Below, one piece after another: positions 9,927-17,608 of a stretch of DNA of 64,000 nucleotides. Source of the stretch: Mucilaginibacter xinganensis (GTDB taxonomy: Bacteria > Bacteroidota > Bacteroidia > Sphingobacteriales > Sphingobacteriaceae); assembly GCF_002257585.1 (NCBI RefSeq), contig NZ_CP022743.1:3348001-3412000 (forward strand). Direction: 5' to 3'. Within the stretch, counting starts at the first letter, position 1. The number at the start of each line of letters is the position of its first letter. Made by a program: the position numbers and the translations under genes. The notes beneath the pieces are model-generated. The model ran no database searches. It worked only from the letters and a program-made list of their open reading frames with translations, and was not told the origin of the DNA.

Positions 9927-9984
9927 TTTTTAATATTTATTCTTTAGTGCTCCCGGCCTCTTTACGCTTATGTGACCGTCGCCC

Positions 9985-10015
9985 TTGCTTCTTAAATCTT
10001 TTCCCCCTACTTTTG
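9985..10015 (+). promoter_or_regulatory. Bacteroidota-type promoter of the fasciclin gene
   Basis: TTG at 9985-9987 and a perfect TAnnTTTG box (TACTTTTG, 10008-10015) lie 20 bases apart. The ATG at 10021 follows after only five bases, so transcription should begin at or next to the start codon. Confidence 0.75.
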
Positions 10016-10020
10016 CCGCA

Positions 10021-10629
10021 ATGAAAAAATGGTTGATAATTTTATTGATAGCTATCAGCGGCCGCAGCTTATTTGCCCAAAGTACAACAGCTGTGCGCCC
10101 GGTTATTGATTCAGTAAAAGCGAAGTGGGGTAAAGTGAAAAATGTGAATGGTACTGCAATGGTATCCTCAAATAATATCATCGAAAACATAGCACTTTCA
10201 AACGAATATAGCCTACTTGTAAGGGCTATAGCAGATGCCGGTTTAACAGAAACGTTTAAAAGTAAAGGCCCCATCACATTTTTTGCACCAACCAACAAGG
10301 CGTTTGAAAACCTTCCGGCCGGCGAACTTGACACTTTATTAAAGCCAAGCCACAAGTTCGATTTGAGTTACCTGATAACCAGCCACGCCGTTGTTGGCCG
10401 TTTGAGTGTTAAGGACATTCAAAAAAAGATAACTTCAAATAATGGTGAGGCCAGCTTCCTTACCATCGCGGGCACTAAGCTGACCGCAAAAATTGACGTA
10501 AACAGAAATATTGTTTTGATAGATGATAACGGCGGGCAGTGTATCATAAGCAAATTTGATATTCAGCAAAGCAATGGCATGCTGCACATTATTAATGCTG
10601 TATTGGTACCCAAAACTAAAAATATATAA
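10021..10629 (+). CDS. Secreted fasciclin (FAS1) domain protein
   Basis: A 202-residue protein with a signal peptide (MKKWLIILLIAISGRSLFAQ) and one FAS1 domain (about 55-200). The two family boxes are FKSKGPITFFAPTNKAFENLP and LHIINAVLVP, here cut to show the key residues; the YH-type central motif (SYLITSHAVVG) is also present. FAS1 domains mediate adhesion or ligand contacts at the cell surface. The start is fixed at ATG 10021 because a promoter -7 box ends five bases upstream; an in-frame upstream ATG (9985) lies inside that promoter. Monocistronic between the terminator at 9876 and msrB. Confidence 0.92.
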   Translation: MKKWLIILLIAISGRSLFAQSTTAVRPVIDSVKAKWGKVKNVNGTAMVSSNNIIENIALSNEYSLLVRAIADAGLTETFKSKGPITFFAPTNKAFENLPAGELDTLLKPSHKFDLSYLITSHAVVGRLSVKDIQKKITSNNGEASFLTIAGTKLTAKIDVNRNIVLIDDNGGQCIISKFDIQQSNGMLHIINAVLVPKTKNI

Positions 10630-10724
10630 ACAGACCTGGCGCTGACAAACCCGCTCTCATAATATTTCGTAATTTAGTTTGTAAGGATATCTCAATGAAT
10701 CCGACTAAATAAAAAACTAAATAA

Positions 10725-11216
10725 ATGAAAAAATCAATTTTAGCGCTGTTGATATTAACGGTAGTTACTACATTGGGCTGCCAGCTGAGCAGCGGGCAAC
10801 AATTAAAAAAGTTTGACCCAAAACGCAAGATGAGCAAAGCTCCTGCGGAATGGAAAAAGATCCTTACCCCAAATGAATACCATATAATGGTTGAAAGCGG
10901 AACAGAAGCGCCGTTTCAAAATGCTTATCATGACAACCATCAGAAAGGCGTTTACGTGAGCGCTGCTACCGGTGAGGTGCTGTTTACCTCAGACGACAAA
11001 TTTGATAGTGGTACAGGCTGGCCAAGTTTTGTAAAGCCGGTTGACTCTAAAAAAATTGAAATTGTAAAAGATAACAGCTACGGCGAAACCCGTGACGAAG
11101 TTATTGAAAAAAGTACCGGACTACACCTCGGTCACGTATTTGATGACGGCCCTGCCGACAGGGGCGGAAAAAGATATTGCATGAACTCAGGTGCGCTAAA
11201 ATTCATTAAAAAGTAA
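10725..11216 (+). CDS. msrB: Exported peptide-methionine (R)-S-oxide reductase MsrB
   Basis: Reduces methionine-R-sulfoxide in proteins. The 163-residue product has an N-terminal export signal ending TTLGCQ, a plausible though non-classical lipobox, so it may be a periplasmic lipoprotein. The SelR domain shows FQNAYHDNHQKGVYV, SDDKFDSGTGWPSF, GLHLGHVFDDGP and RYCMNSG with the catalytic cysteine (Cys152). Neither of the two CxxC zinc-binding pairs of the zinc-containing MsrB type is present, so this is the zinc-free type. The resolving thiol partner is not obvious. Its 3' end overlaps the convergent GIY-YIG gene by 11 bases. Confidence 0.95.
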   Translation: MKKSILALLILTVVTTLGCQLSSGQQLKKFDPKRKMSKAPAEWKKILTPNEYHIMVESGTEAPFQNAYHDNHQKGVYVSAATGEVLFTSDDKFDSGTGWPSFVKPVDSKKIEIVKDNSYGETRDEVIEKSTGLHLGHVFDDGPADRGGKRYCMNSGALKFIKK

Positions 11217-11562
11217 CTGCTTTTCTGCTTGAGCTTATGGAAGGGCGAAGCTGAGGCCTAACCCGCACACCACTCTCATAATTTAATCCAATGGTCAGAT
11301 CTACCCAATCAGGGTTAACAGGTCTGATCATTTTTTCTTTTTGGGGCCTTGTAAAGGTGCTAACTGTTTTAAAGCGCTCCATTGCTTGCTCCTCCGTATT
11401 TATCTCCTCAAAATACACCAAACGGTTAAGCTGTTTTGAATTATCAAAAAACAAAGTAGGCATCTGCCGATAAAAATCAAGAGTTTTCAACAGGTCAGAA
11501 CATAGGCCTACATGTAAATTATTGCGGTTTCTGTCAGTAATGATATAGATGAAGCGTTTCAT
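11206..11562 (-). CDS. GIY-YIG domain protein, degenerate
   Basis: A 118-residue protein with the layout of small Bacteroidota GIY-YIG nucleases: FIYIITDRNRNNLHVGLC takes the place of the GIY...YIG strands and is followed by a helix with LLKTLDFY and by LVYFEEINTEEQAMERFK (the EE..A...E segment conserved in the family). The classical GIY/YIG signature and catalytic arginine are poorly kept, so nuclease activity is doubtful. It is the only gene here that converges and overlaps with its neighbour (msrB, 11 bases), and it diverges from the XRE gene by 86 bases. Confidence 0.75.
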   Translation of the reverse strand: MKRFIYIITDRNRNNLHVGLCSDLLKTLDFYRQMPTLFFDNSKQLNRLVYFEEINTEEQAMERFKTVSTFTRPQKEKMIRPVNPDWVDLTIGLNYESGVRVRPQLRPSISSSRKAVTF

Positions 11563-11648
11563 ATTGATAAATAAAATTTGCTGGTTAAAAAATAATTACT
11601 AATTTTATGAGCATAAAAATACTAATAATTTTAGCAATTCCAAATTTT

Positions 11649-12422
11649 ATGTCAAATATTCCTTCAAATATTAAATTTCTCCGTAAAAAGAAAGGCCTTA
11701 CACAGCAGCAATTTGCTGACGAATTGGGCATAAAGAGGTCACTGGTAGGCGCTTATGAAGAGGAAAGGGCTGATCCGAAATACGATCTGCTAAAAAAAAT
11801 AGCATTATTCTTTGAGATCTCTATTGATGATTTTATCAACGAAGTCATAGACGAGAAATGGGCGCCTAAACCTAAAGGAAACCCTGCTAACCTGCGTGTT
11901 TTGAGTATTTCGGTTGATAAGGACGATAATGAAAATATTGAGTTGGTGCCTTTAAAAGCAAGCGCGGGTTATCTGAATGGCTATGCAGACCCTGAATATG
12001 TGGCCAAGTTGCCAAAGTTTTATTTACCAATGTTTAAGCAGGGCACCTATCGCGCCTTTGAAATTAAGGGCGATTCGATGCTGCCCCTGCAGTCAGGCAC
12101 CATTATAATAGGTGAGTATGTTGAAAACTGGGGCGATGTAAAACAAGCCGAAACTTACGTAGTAATCTCAAAAAACGAAGGCGTAGTTTACAAACGCATC
12201 GGCAACAAATTTAAGGATAATAAAAAGTTAAAGCTGGTATCAGACAACCCGGTATATGAGCCTTACGAAATTGGCGGCGAAGATATCCTGGAGCTGTGGA
12301 AAGCAAAAGCATATATATCCACCCATATGCCTATCCCTACTCCTGAACCAACACTGGAAAGCCTTACGGGTATGATGGCACAAATGCAACGCTCCATCTC
12401 CAATCTGCAAGGGAATAATTAG
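11649..12422 (+). CDS. XRE-family regulator with LexA-like S24 peptidase domain
   Basis: A 257-residue transcription factor. Residues 1-65 are a Cro/CI-type helix-turn-helix (KFLRKKKGLTQQQFADELG, then KRSLVGAYEEERADP). The C-terminal half is an S24/LexA-like domain with the Ser-Lys dyad: Ser143 in KGDSMLP and Lys182 in GVVYKRIG. This architecture is that of repressors inactivated by self-cleavage; KASAGYLNG (about 105-113) holds a possible Ala-Gly cleavage site. No phage genes are nearby, and the type is common as a single chromosomal gene in Bacteroidota. I use ATG 11649; an in-frame ATG at 11607 adds 14 hydrophobic residues that do not fit the family. Confidence 0.9.
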   Translation: MSNIPSNIKFLRKKKGLTQQQFADELGIKRSLVGAYEEERADPKYDLLKKIALFFEISIDDFINEVIDEKWAPKPKGNPANLRVLSISVDKDDNENIELVPLKASAGYLNGYADPEYVAKLPKFYLPMFKQGTYRAFEIKGDSMLPLQSGTIIIGEYVENWGDVKQAETYVVISKNEGVVYKRIGNKFKDNKKLKLVSDNPVYEPYEIGGEDILELWKAKAYISTHMPIPTPEPTLESLTGMMAQMQRSISNLQGNN

Positions 12423-12449
12423 TTCAGTTATTCAAAAAAAATCCCATTA

Positions 12450-12478
12450 GCTTGATTAAGCATTCCGCTTAATCAAGC
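12450..12478. terminator. Hairpin between convergent XRE and PhoH genes
   Basis: Perfect 12-bp arms (GCTTGATTAAGC / GCTTAATCAAGC) around a 5-base loop. On the minus strand a T8 run follows about 9 bases later, so it probably ends the PhoH transcript and may work both ways. Confidence 0.6.
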
Positions 12479-12508
12479 GCTATAATAAGTGAACCGAATG
12501 GTACCTAA

Positions 12509-13858
12509 CTATAGCAGTTCATTCGCCAGGTTAGCCAGCTCGCTCCGCTCCCCTTTTTGTAAAGTAATATGCGCATACAGGGGGTGCCCTTTTGCCTTAT
12601 CAATTAAATAGCTCAATCCATTACTTTCAGCATCCAGATAGGGTGTGTCTATCTGGTAAATATCACCGGTAAAAACAAACTTGCTATTTTCGCCGGCGCG
12701 CGAGATGATGGTTTTTACCTCATGCGGTGTAAGGTTTTGCGCCTCGTCAACAATAAAAAATATTTTACTTAAAGTACGACCGCGAATAAAGGCCAATGGC
12801 GCAATAGAAATTTTTTCATTGGCGACCAATTCGTCAATCTTAGCCTGCATTTTCTCGTCGTCTGCAAACTGATCTTTAATAAACTTAAGATTATCCCAGA
12901 TCGGCGCCATATAAGGGTCTATCTTTGATTTAATATCTCCGGGCAAAAAACCCACATCCTTATTGCTGAGCGGAACAATGGGCCGGGTAACAAAAATTTG
13001 CCGGTAATACTTTCGCTGCTCCAGGGCGCTGGCAAGCGCTAATAATGTTTTACCCGTACCTGCATTACCCTGTATGGTAACCAGCTTGATATCCGGATGC
13101 AGCAACGCATGGATGGCAAATGCCTGTTCAATATTTTTAGGGAAAATATTAAATACAGGCTGCTCCGTAATTTTTTCCAGTTGGGCAGTCTGCGAGTTGT
13201 AAAAACCGGGAGCGTCACCCTTTTTACCGTTTAGAATATAAAAATGGTTAATGGTATCGGGTTGTAGGTTAAAATCAGTACCTGAAAGTGTTTCGGCTTT
13301 ATTTAACTGGTTAATCAGCTTTTCAGACACCTTGTTTAACGTGGTTTCTCCGGTGTACAGTTCATCAAGGTTCTTTATCTTACCCGTTTCATAATCTTCG
13401 GCATGCAGGTTTAGTGATTTTGCTTTTAACCTGAGGCAGATATCTTTTGAAACCAGAACCACTTTTTTTCCGGGATACTCTTCCTGTAAACCTAAGGCCG
13501 CATTCAGGATACGGTGATCAATCTTATCCGACCCAAAAACCGCTTCAGCGTCGGTGGCGGTTTTGCTGTCCATAATAACTTTGAAACTTCCCTTGTTACC
13601 GCCTTTTAGGGGCAGCCATTGGTTAATAAGGTGATTTTGTGAAATATCGTCCATCAGCCTGATAAAGCTTCGGGCTTCAAAATTGCGGGTATCATTCCCG
13701 CTTTTCATGTTATCCAGTTCTTCCAGTACCTGTATAGGTATGGCTACATCATGCTCCTGGAAATTCTCGAACGCGTTATGATCATATAAAATAACGGAGG
13801 TATCTAAAACAAATATTTTGGGTCTTCCGTTGCTCTTACTATTAGCTTCCTTGCTCAT
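12509..13858 (-). CDS. PIN-PhoH family ATPase/ribonuclease
   Basis: A 449-residue cytoplasmic protein with two domains. Residues about 12-150 form a PIN ribonuclease-like domain (IFVLDTSVILYDHNAFENF, with further conserved acidic residues). Residues about 240-449 form a PhoH-type ATPase with Walker A IQGNAGTGKTLLALA and Walker B FFIVDEAQNLTPHE. PIN-PhoH proteins (PhoH2 type) are implicated in ATP-dependent RNA unwinding and cleavage. Length and order are normal. The upstream region to the decayed acyltransferase contains TAATTTAG, one base off a -7 box. Confidence 0.93.
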   Translation of the reverse strand: MSKEANSKSNGRPKIFVLDTSVILYDHNAFENFQEHDVAIPIQVLEELDNMKSGNDTRNFEARSFIRLMDDISQNHLINQWLPLKGGNKGSFKVIMDSKTATDAEAVFGSDKIDHRILNAALGLQEEYPGKKVVLVSKDICLRLKAKSLNLHAEDYETGKIKNLDELYTGETTLNKVSEKLINQLNKAETLSGTDFNLQPDTINHFYILNGKKGDAPGFYNSQTAQLEKITEQPVFNIFPKNIEQAFAIHALLHPDIKLVTIQGNAGTGKTLLALASALEQRKYYRQIFVTRPIVPLSNKDVGFLPGDIKSKIDPYMAPIWDNLKFIKDQFADDEKMQAKIDELVANEKISIAPLAFIRGRTLSKIFFIVDEAQNLTPHEVKTIISRAGENSKFVFTGDIYQIDTPYLDAESNGLSYLIDKAKGHPLYAHITLQKGERSELANLANELL

Positions 13859-14008
13859 GTCCTGCTAAATTAGCCATTTTGAGGATGCAAAAAAAGGGTC
13901 AGGCTGAATAGTTGCGGGTAAGCGTTCTCAATTTTTAAATTACACCGATGCATTTTCTTTATAATCTGTGCCGGATTTAATTCGTGGTCTGGATATCCAA
14001 TTTTATTG

Positions 14009-14220
14009 ATGAACAATAATGAGCTGGCCACCAAGCTGCACTACACCATATTAAACGGCCTTCGCAGTGTTGCAGTTATAGTCGTTGTAACATTTCACTT
14101 AACCGAACCATTGCCAAACCGATCATTTAGACAATCGCGTCGATCACTGTTAACTGGCTGTCGACCTTTTCTTTTTATTATCAGGTTTCGTAATGGCTAT
14201 ACCTATCACGACCACTGATA
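14009..14220 (+). pseudogene. Decayed acyltransferase-3 family gene (N-terminal remnant)
   Basis: The first frame reads HYTILNGLRSVAVIVVVTFHLTE, the signature N-terminus (LDGLRGVAAxxVVxFHL) of acyltransferase-3 membrane proteins. After that the match moves between frames: AVDLFFLLSGFV is readable at about 14158-14193 in another frame, and GYTYHDH returns in the first frame at about 14195-14215 just before a TGA. These are consecutive motifs of the same family, so at least two small indels have occurred. The remaining roughly 300 codons of a normal gene are absent; the tRNA-His terminator follows within 100 bases. Clearly non-functional. Confidence 0.85.
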
Positions 14221-14311
14221 TAAAATCACAGCCGGCAGTTTTTTCAAACGCAGTCTGCAGAATCATTAATGCTAAGATTACTTTTATCAAAATCCGCCCC
14301 GAGGGCAAAAT

Positions 14312-14343
14312 AAAAGCCCCTTTACAATAGTAAAGGGGCTTTT
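14312..14343 (-). terminator. Terminator downstream of tRNA-His
   Basis: Perfect 13-bp arms AAAAGCCCCTTTA / TAAAGGGGCTTTT around a 6-base loop; the A/T ends give a T-tail in both directions. It lies 8 bases beyond the 3' end of the minus-strand tRNA. Confidence 0.88.
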
Positions 14344-14351
14344 ATAAAAGG

Positions 14352-14426
14352 GGTAAATGATGGGGCTCGAACCCACGACCCTCGGTACCACAAACCGATG
14401 CTCTAACCAACTGAGCTACATCTACC
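14352..14426 (-). tRNA. tRNA-His (anticodon GTG)
   Basis: Read on the minus strand, the sequence folds as a cloverleaf. There is an acceptor stem GTAGATG/CATTTAC with one G-U pair, a D arm starting TAGCTCAGTTGG, an anticodon loop with GTG, and a T arm GTGGG-TTCGAGC-CCCAT. An extra G at position -1 faces C73, the hallmark of histidine tRNA recognised by HisRS. The CCA end is not encoded. It diverges from the copper ATPase gene by about 215 bases. Confidence 0.96.
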
Positions 14427-14629
14427 GTTTTGGAGAGTGCAAAAATAGGAATCTTCAGCTAATTTGCAAAGTCTTTTTTATTTTAAGTATAAATAGGTGT
14501 AAATGTTATAGTTGCCTTAACTATCATTTTTGTTATCCCCAAAATAAGTTCATTTGTAATGCATTTATCCTTTACAGCAACCAAAAATTAATATTACAAT
14601 GCGTTTACGCTATTGGCTTTAAACAAGGG

Positions 14630-14637
14630 TATTTTTG
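14630..14637 (+). promoter_or_regulatory. -7 promoter box of the P-type ATPase gene
   Basis: TATTTTTG is a perfect TAnnTTTG match ending four bases before ATG 14642, implying a leaderless or nearly leaderless mRNA. No strong -33 element is visible at the expected distance. Confidence 0.6.
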
Positions 14638-14641
14638 TAGT

Positions 14642-16735
14642 ATGGCAGAGCAATTAGTTGAATTAAACGTGACGGGGATGCATTGTAATAACTGCGCCTT
14701 ATCTATTCATAAGCTCCTGGAAAAAAAAGGGCTTAAAAATATTTTCGTTGATTTTGCAAGCGAAGAAGTAAAATTTTCAAACAACGATACAGCCACCATT
14801 CCAGGCATTATTAAAGATATTGAGGGGCTTGGCTTTAAAGTGGTTGATGACCCGGCCACAGAAGTAACACCTTTTTACGAAAAGATTGAGAATAAATTTA
14901 TTTTCTGCGCTGTGCTCACAGCCCCGCTGCTGCTTCATATGGTTTTGCCATGGCATTTTTTTCACAACCCAATTTTCCAGCTGGCATTATGTATTCCCGT
15001 TTTTTTGGTGGGATGCCTGCACTTTGGCAAAAGCGCCATCAACTCTATCAGGGGCGGTGTGCCTAATATGGATGTACTGATATTTACGGGATCTACGGCG
15101 GCCTTTATCTACAGTTTGGTGGGCACCATTCAGAACCTGGGTCCGCAGTACCAGTTCTACGAAACCTGTGCCACCATTATTACGCTGGTGTTGCTGGGGA
15201 ATGTTTTTGAAAAACGGTCTGTTACGCAGACAACCTCCGCAGTAAAAGATCTTATTAAAATCCAACAGTCAAATGCGAACAGAATCGTTAATGGTGTGGT
15301 AGAAGTGATAAGCGCCAAAGAAGTGCGCCCCGGCGATACCCTACTGGTAAATATGGGCGATAAGGTGCCGGTAGATGGCGAAATATTATCGGGGAACGCA
15401 TCTGTAGACGAAGCCATGCTCACCGGTGAAAGTATGCCGGTTGAAAAAGAAAAATATGATACTGTTATAGGAGGCACTATCATTGTACATGGAAATATTA
15501 CGATGCTGGCCACAAAAGTTGGCTCAAATACCATCCTATCCCAAATAATCGACCTGATGAAGAAAGCACAGGCCGCCAAGCCGCCGGTGCAAAAACTGGG
15601 CGATAAAGTAGCTGCCATATTTGTTCCGGCAGTTATCCTGATTTCGGTACTGACTTTTGTGCTTACTTTTTTTCTCGGGCATACAGCCCCGCAAACCGCT
15701 TTAATGAACGCTATAGCTGTTCTGGTGATCTCCTGCCCTTGTGCCATGGGTTTGGCTACGCCCACCGCAGTTATGGTAGGCCTGGGCAGGGCAGCAAAGA
15801 ATGGCATCCTGATTAAAGGCGGTGATACCATTGAAGCTGTAGCACATACCAAATATGTGGTATTTGATAAAACAGGAACGCTAACCACCGGCAAATTCCG
15901 CATTAATGAGATTAAAGCAGAGGGCGACACGGGTATTGAGCTGGTAAGAGGCGTTATAATGGCTATAGAGGAACGCTCAAACCACCCTATAGCCAAATCG
16001 TTGGTAAACGAGTTAAAAAAATTGCCGCAAACCAAGGTAATACTAAAATCAGCTAAGGAGGAAAAAGGGCTGGGTATGCGCGCCGAAGATATTGAGGGCA
16101 ATCATTACTTTTTAGGATCAGGAAAAGTGGCTGACGAGAGCGGGTTTAATATTTCGCTTTACAAAAATCAAAAACTGCTGGCACAAATAGCAGTTGACGA
16201 TGAAATTAAACAGGACGCTGCTGCACTTGTCGCTCAACTTAAAAAAATGAATATTGTGCCGGTATTATTAAGCGGCGACAAAAATAACCGTTGTTTAAAA
16301 GTTGCGAAACTGATAGGGATTGATGAGGTACATGGAGAAAAACTTCCTGAAGAAAAACTTAAGGTTATTGATATTTACAAGCAAAAAGGGAAAACCATCA
16401 TGATAGGCGATGGCATTAATGATGCCCCTGCCCTAACCCAGGCCGATGTTGGCGTTTCTATGAATGACGCCAGCCAGGTAGCCATCCAATCGGCAAGAGT
16501 GGTTTTACTAAATACAGATCTGATTTCGGTAGTTAAGTTCCTGCAGATCAGCAAACATACCCTGCTCACCATTAAGCAAAACCTTTTTTGGGCATTCGCT
16601 TATAACATTATTGCAATCCCTGTAGCGGCATTGGGCTTTTTAAACCCAATGTTGGGCGCGTTCACCATGGCGTTTTCCGATGTGGTAGTGATTGGCAATT
16701 CGCTGAGACTAAAAAAGAAGAAAGTTGATGGTTAA
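14642..16735 (+). CDS. copA: Heavy-metal (copper-type) P1B-ATPase
   Basis: Pumps copper(I) out of the cytoplasm using ATP. The 697-residue protein has an N-terminal HMA domain with GMHCNNC (Cys15, Cys18), about eight membrane segments with the CPC ion-binding motif (Cys365-Pro-Cys367) in the sixth, the phosphorylation site DKTGT (Asp409), SNHPIAKS (the HP motif) and GDGINDAPAL in the hinge. CPC plus a CxxC HMA domain fits the Cu+ exporter group (CopA). The start is ATG 14642: the open frame runs further upstream but through the tRNA-His gene. No copper regulator or chaperone gene is adjacent. Confidence 0.93.
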   Translation: MAEQLVELNVTGMHCNNCALSIHKLLEKKGLKNIFVDFASEEVKFSNNDTATIPGIIKDIEGLGFKVVDDPATEVTPFYEKIENKFIFCAVLTAPLLLHMVLPWHFFHNPIFQLALCIPVFLVGCLHFGKSAINSIRGGVPNMDVLIFTGSTAAFIYSLVGTIQNLGPQYQFYETCATIITLVLLGNVFEKRSVTQTTSAVKDLIKIQQSNANRIVNGVVEVISAKEVRPGDTLLVNMGDKVPVDGEILSGNASVDEAMLTGESMPVEKEKYDTVIGGTIIVHGNITMLATKVGSNTILSQIIDLMKKAQAAKPPVQKLGDKVAAIFVPAVILISVLTFVLTFFLGHTAPQTALMNAIAVLVISCPCAMGLATPTAVMVGLGRAAKNGILIKGGDTIEAVAHTKYVVFDKTGTLTTGKFRINEIKAEGDTGIELVRGVIMAIEERSNHPIAKSLVNELKKLPQTKVILKSAKEEKGLGMRAEDIEGNHYFLGSGKVADESGFNISLYKNQKLLAQIAVDDEIKQDAAALVAQLKKMNIVPVLLSGDKNNRCLKVAKLIGIDEVHGEKLPEEKLKVIDIYKQKGKTIMIGDGINDAPALTQADVGVSMNDASQVAIQSARVVLLNTDLISVVKFLQISKHTLLTIKQNLFWAFAYNIIAIPVAALGFLNPMLGAFTMAFSDVVVIGNSLRLKKKKVDG

Positions 16736-16842
16736 GGTTCATTGTTAATGGACTCACTTGATTTATTTTCTATTTTTGGCGCCGGAGAAATAGTTTGTTA
16801 CAAATGGCCTTCTGCCGTGAAACATCAACTATGAACTAACAC

Positions 16843-17313
16843 ATGATAGAAATATTTACAGACGGAGCATCAAGCGGAAATCCGGGGCCGGGGGGATATG
16901 GGGTAATTTTACGTTCGGGCAAGCATTATAAAGAGCTTTCTGAAGGCTTCCGTAAAACTACCAATAACCGCATGGAGCTGCTTGCCGTTATCAAAGGCCT
17001 GGAAGCTTTAAAAACGCCTAACCAGGATGTTACTATCTACTCCGATTCAAAATATGTTATTGATTCCATCGAAAAAAAATGGGTAAATGGCTGGCTGCTG
17101 AAAGGATTTGCCGGTAAAAAAAATAAAGATCTTTGGCTGCGTTATCTTGACGTAAGCAAGCTGCATAAAGTTAAGTTCGTATGGGTTCGCGGCCACAACG
17201 GGCACCCGGAAAATGAACGCTGCGATGTTTTGGCTGTAACCGCCGGCAAACAAAAAAACCTGCTGATTGACTCTGTTTTTGAAGTGGAAAATGCTAAGGG
17301 TGGGTTGATTTAG
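16843..17313 (+). CDS. rnhA: Ribonuclease HI
   Basis: Degrades the RNA strand of RNA-DNA hybrids. The 156-residue protein has the full catalytic set: Asp7 (IFTDGASSGNPGPGG), Glu45 (NNRMELLA), Asp68 (YSDSKYV) and the final aspartate in ENERCDVLA. The basic handle (KKWVNGWLLKGFAGKKNKDLW) is present. A TATTTTTG box lies about 65 bases upstream (16770 region). Length is standard for bacterial RNase HI. Confidence 0.96.
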   Translation: MIEIFTDGASSGNPGPGGYGVILRSGKHYKELSEGFRKTTNNRMELLAVIKGLEALKTPNQDVTIYSDSKYVIDSIEKKWVNGWLLKGFAGKKNKDLWLRYLDVSKLHKVKFVWVRGHNGHPENERCDVLAVTAGKQKNLLIDSVFEVENAKGGLI

Positions 17314-17340
17314 TAATTGGCTTAGCTCATTAAATTAATG

Positions 17341-17557
17341 TGAGTTCTACATAAGCAAAATGTCGACTAACACCTAAACCTCTCTACAATCGCTTGCAGC
17401 TGTAGTTTTAGATGAGTCAAATTTGTATATCATCGCCGCTAAAGCGTTCCATTTTTGCATGCGGAACACACGGAACACTGTGAAACATGCTGATTATCAG
17501 CGTATTTGCTTTTCATCAAGGAACGAATAGATGTAAGTACCTGATAATAAACATTTT
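17341..17557 (-). repeat. Dispersed intergenic repeat, copy B (full length, inverted)
   Basis: Read on the minus strand this 217-base element aligns end to end with copy C (48101-48318). The 57-base core (17444-17500) differs from copy C at two positions. Conserved beyond the core are the left arm TTTATTATCAGG, AAAAGCAAAT, CTCATCTAAAACTA, AGAGAGGTTTAG and the right end GAACTCA. It nearly fills the gap between rnhA and the phosphoesterase gene, in the orientation opposite to copies A and C. Confidence 0.9.
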
Positions 17558-17608
17558 TCATCAATACTTATATGGAATTTACGTAAGTTAAGCGACTAAC
17601 TAATCAAC

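Noticed and set aside
11649..12422. XRE-S24 gene as a prophage repressor
   Set aside because: No integrase, structural phage genes or attachment repeats are nearby; such regulators are common single chromosomal genes in this group.
14357..14641. Upstream extension of the copper ATPase frame
   Set aside because: The frame runs through the tRNA-His gene and its terminator-side DNA; the family N-terminus begins at ATG 14642 next to a promoter box.
15157..16101. Long minus-strand frame opposite the copper ATPase gene
   Set aside because: It is a serine/threonine-rich antisense shadow of the P-type ATPase and has no family features.
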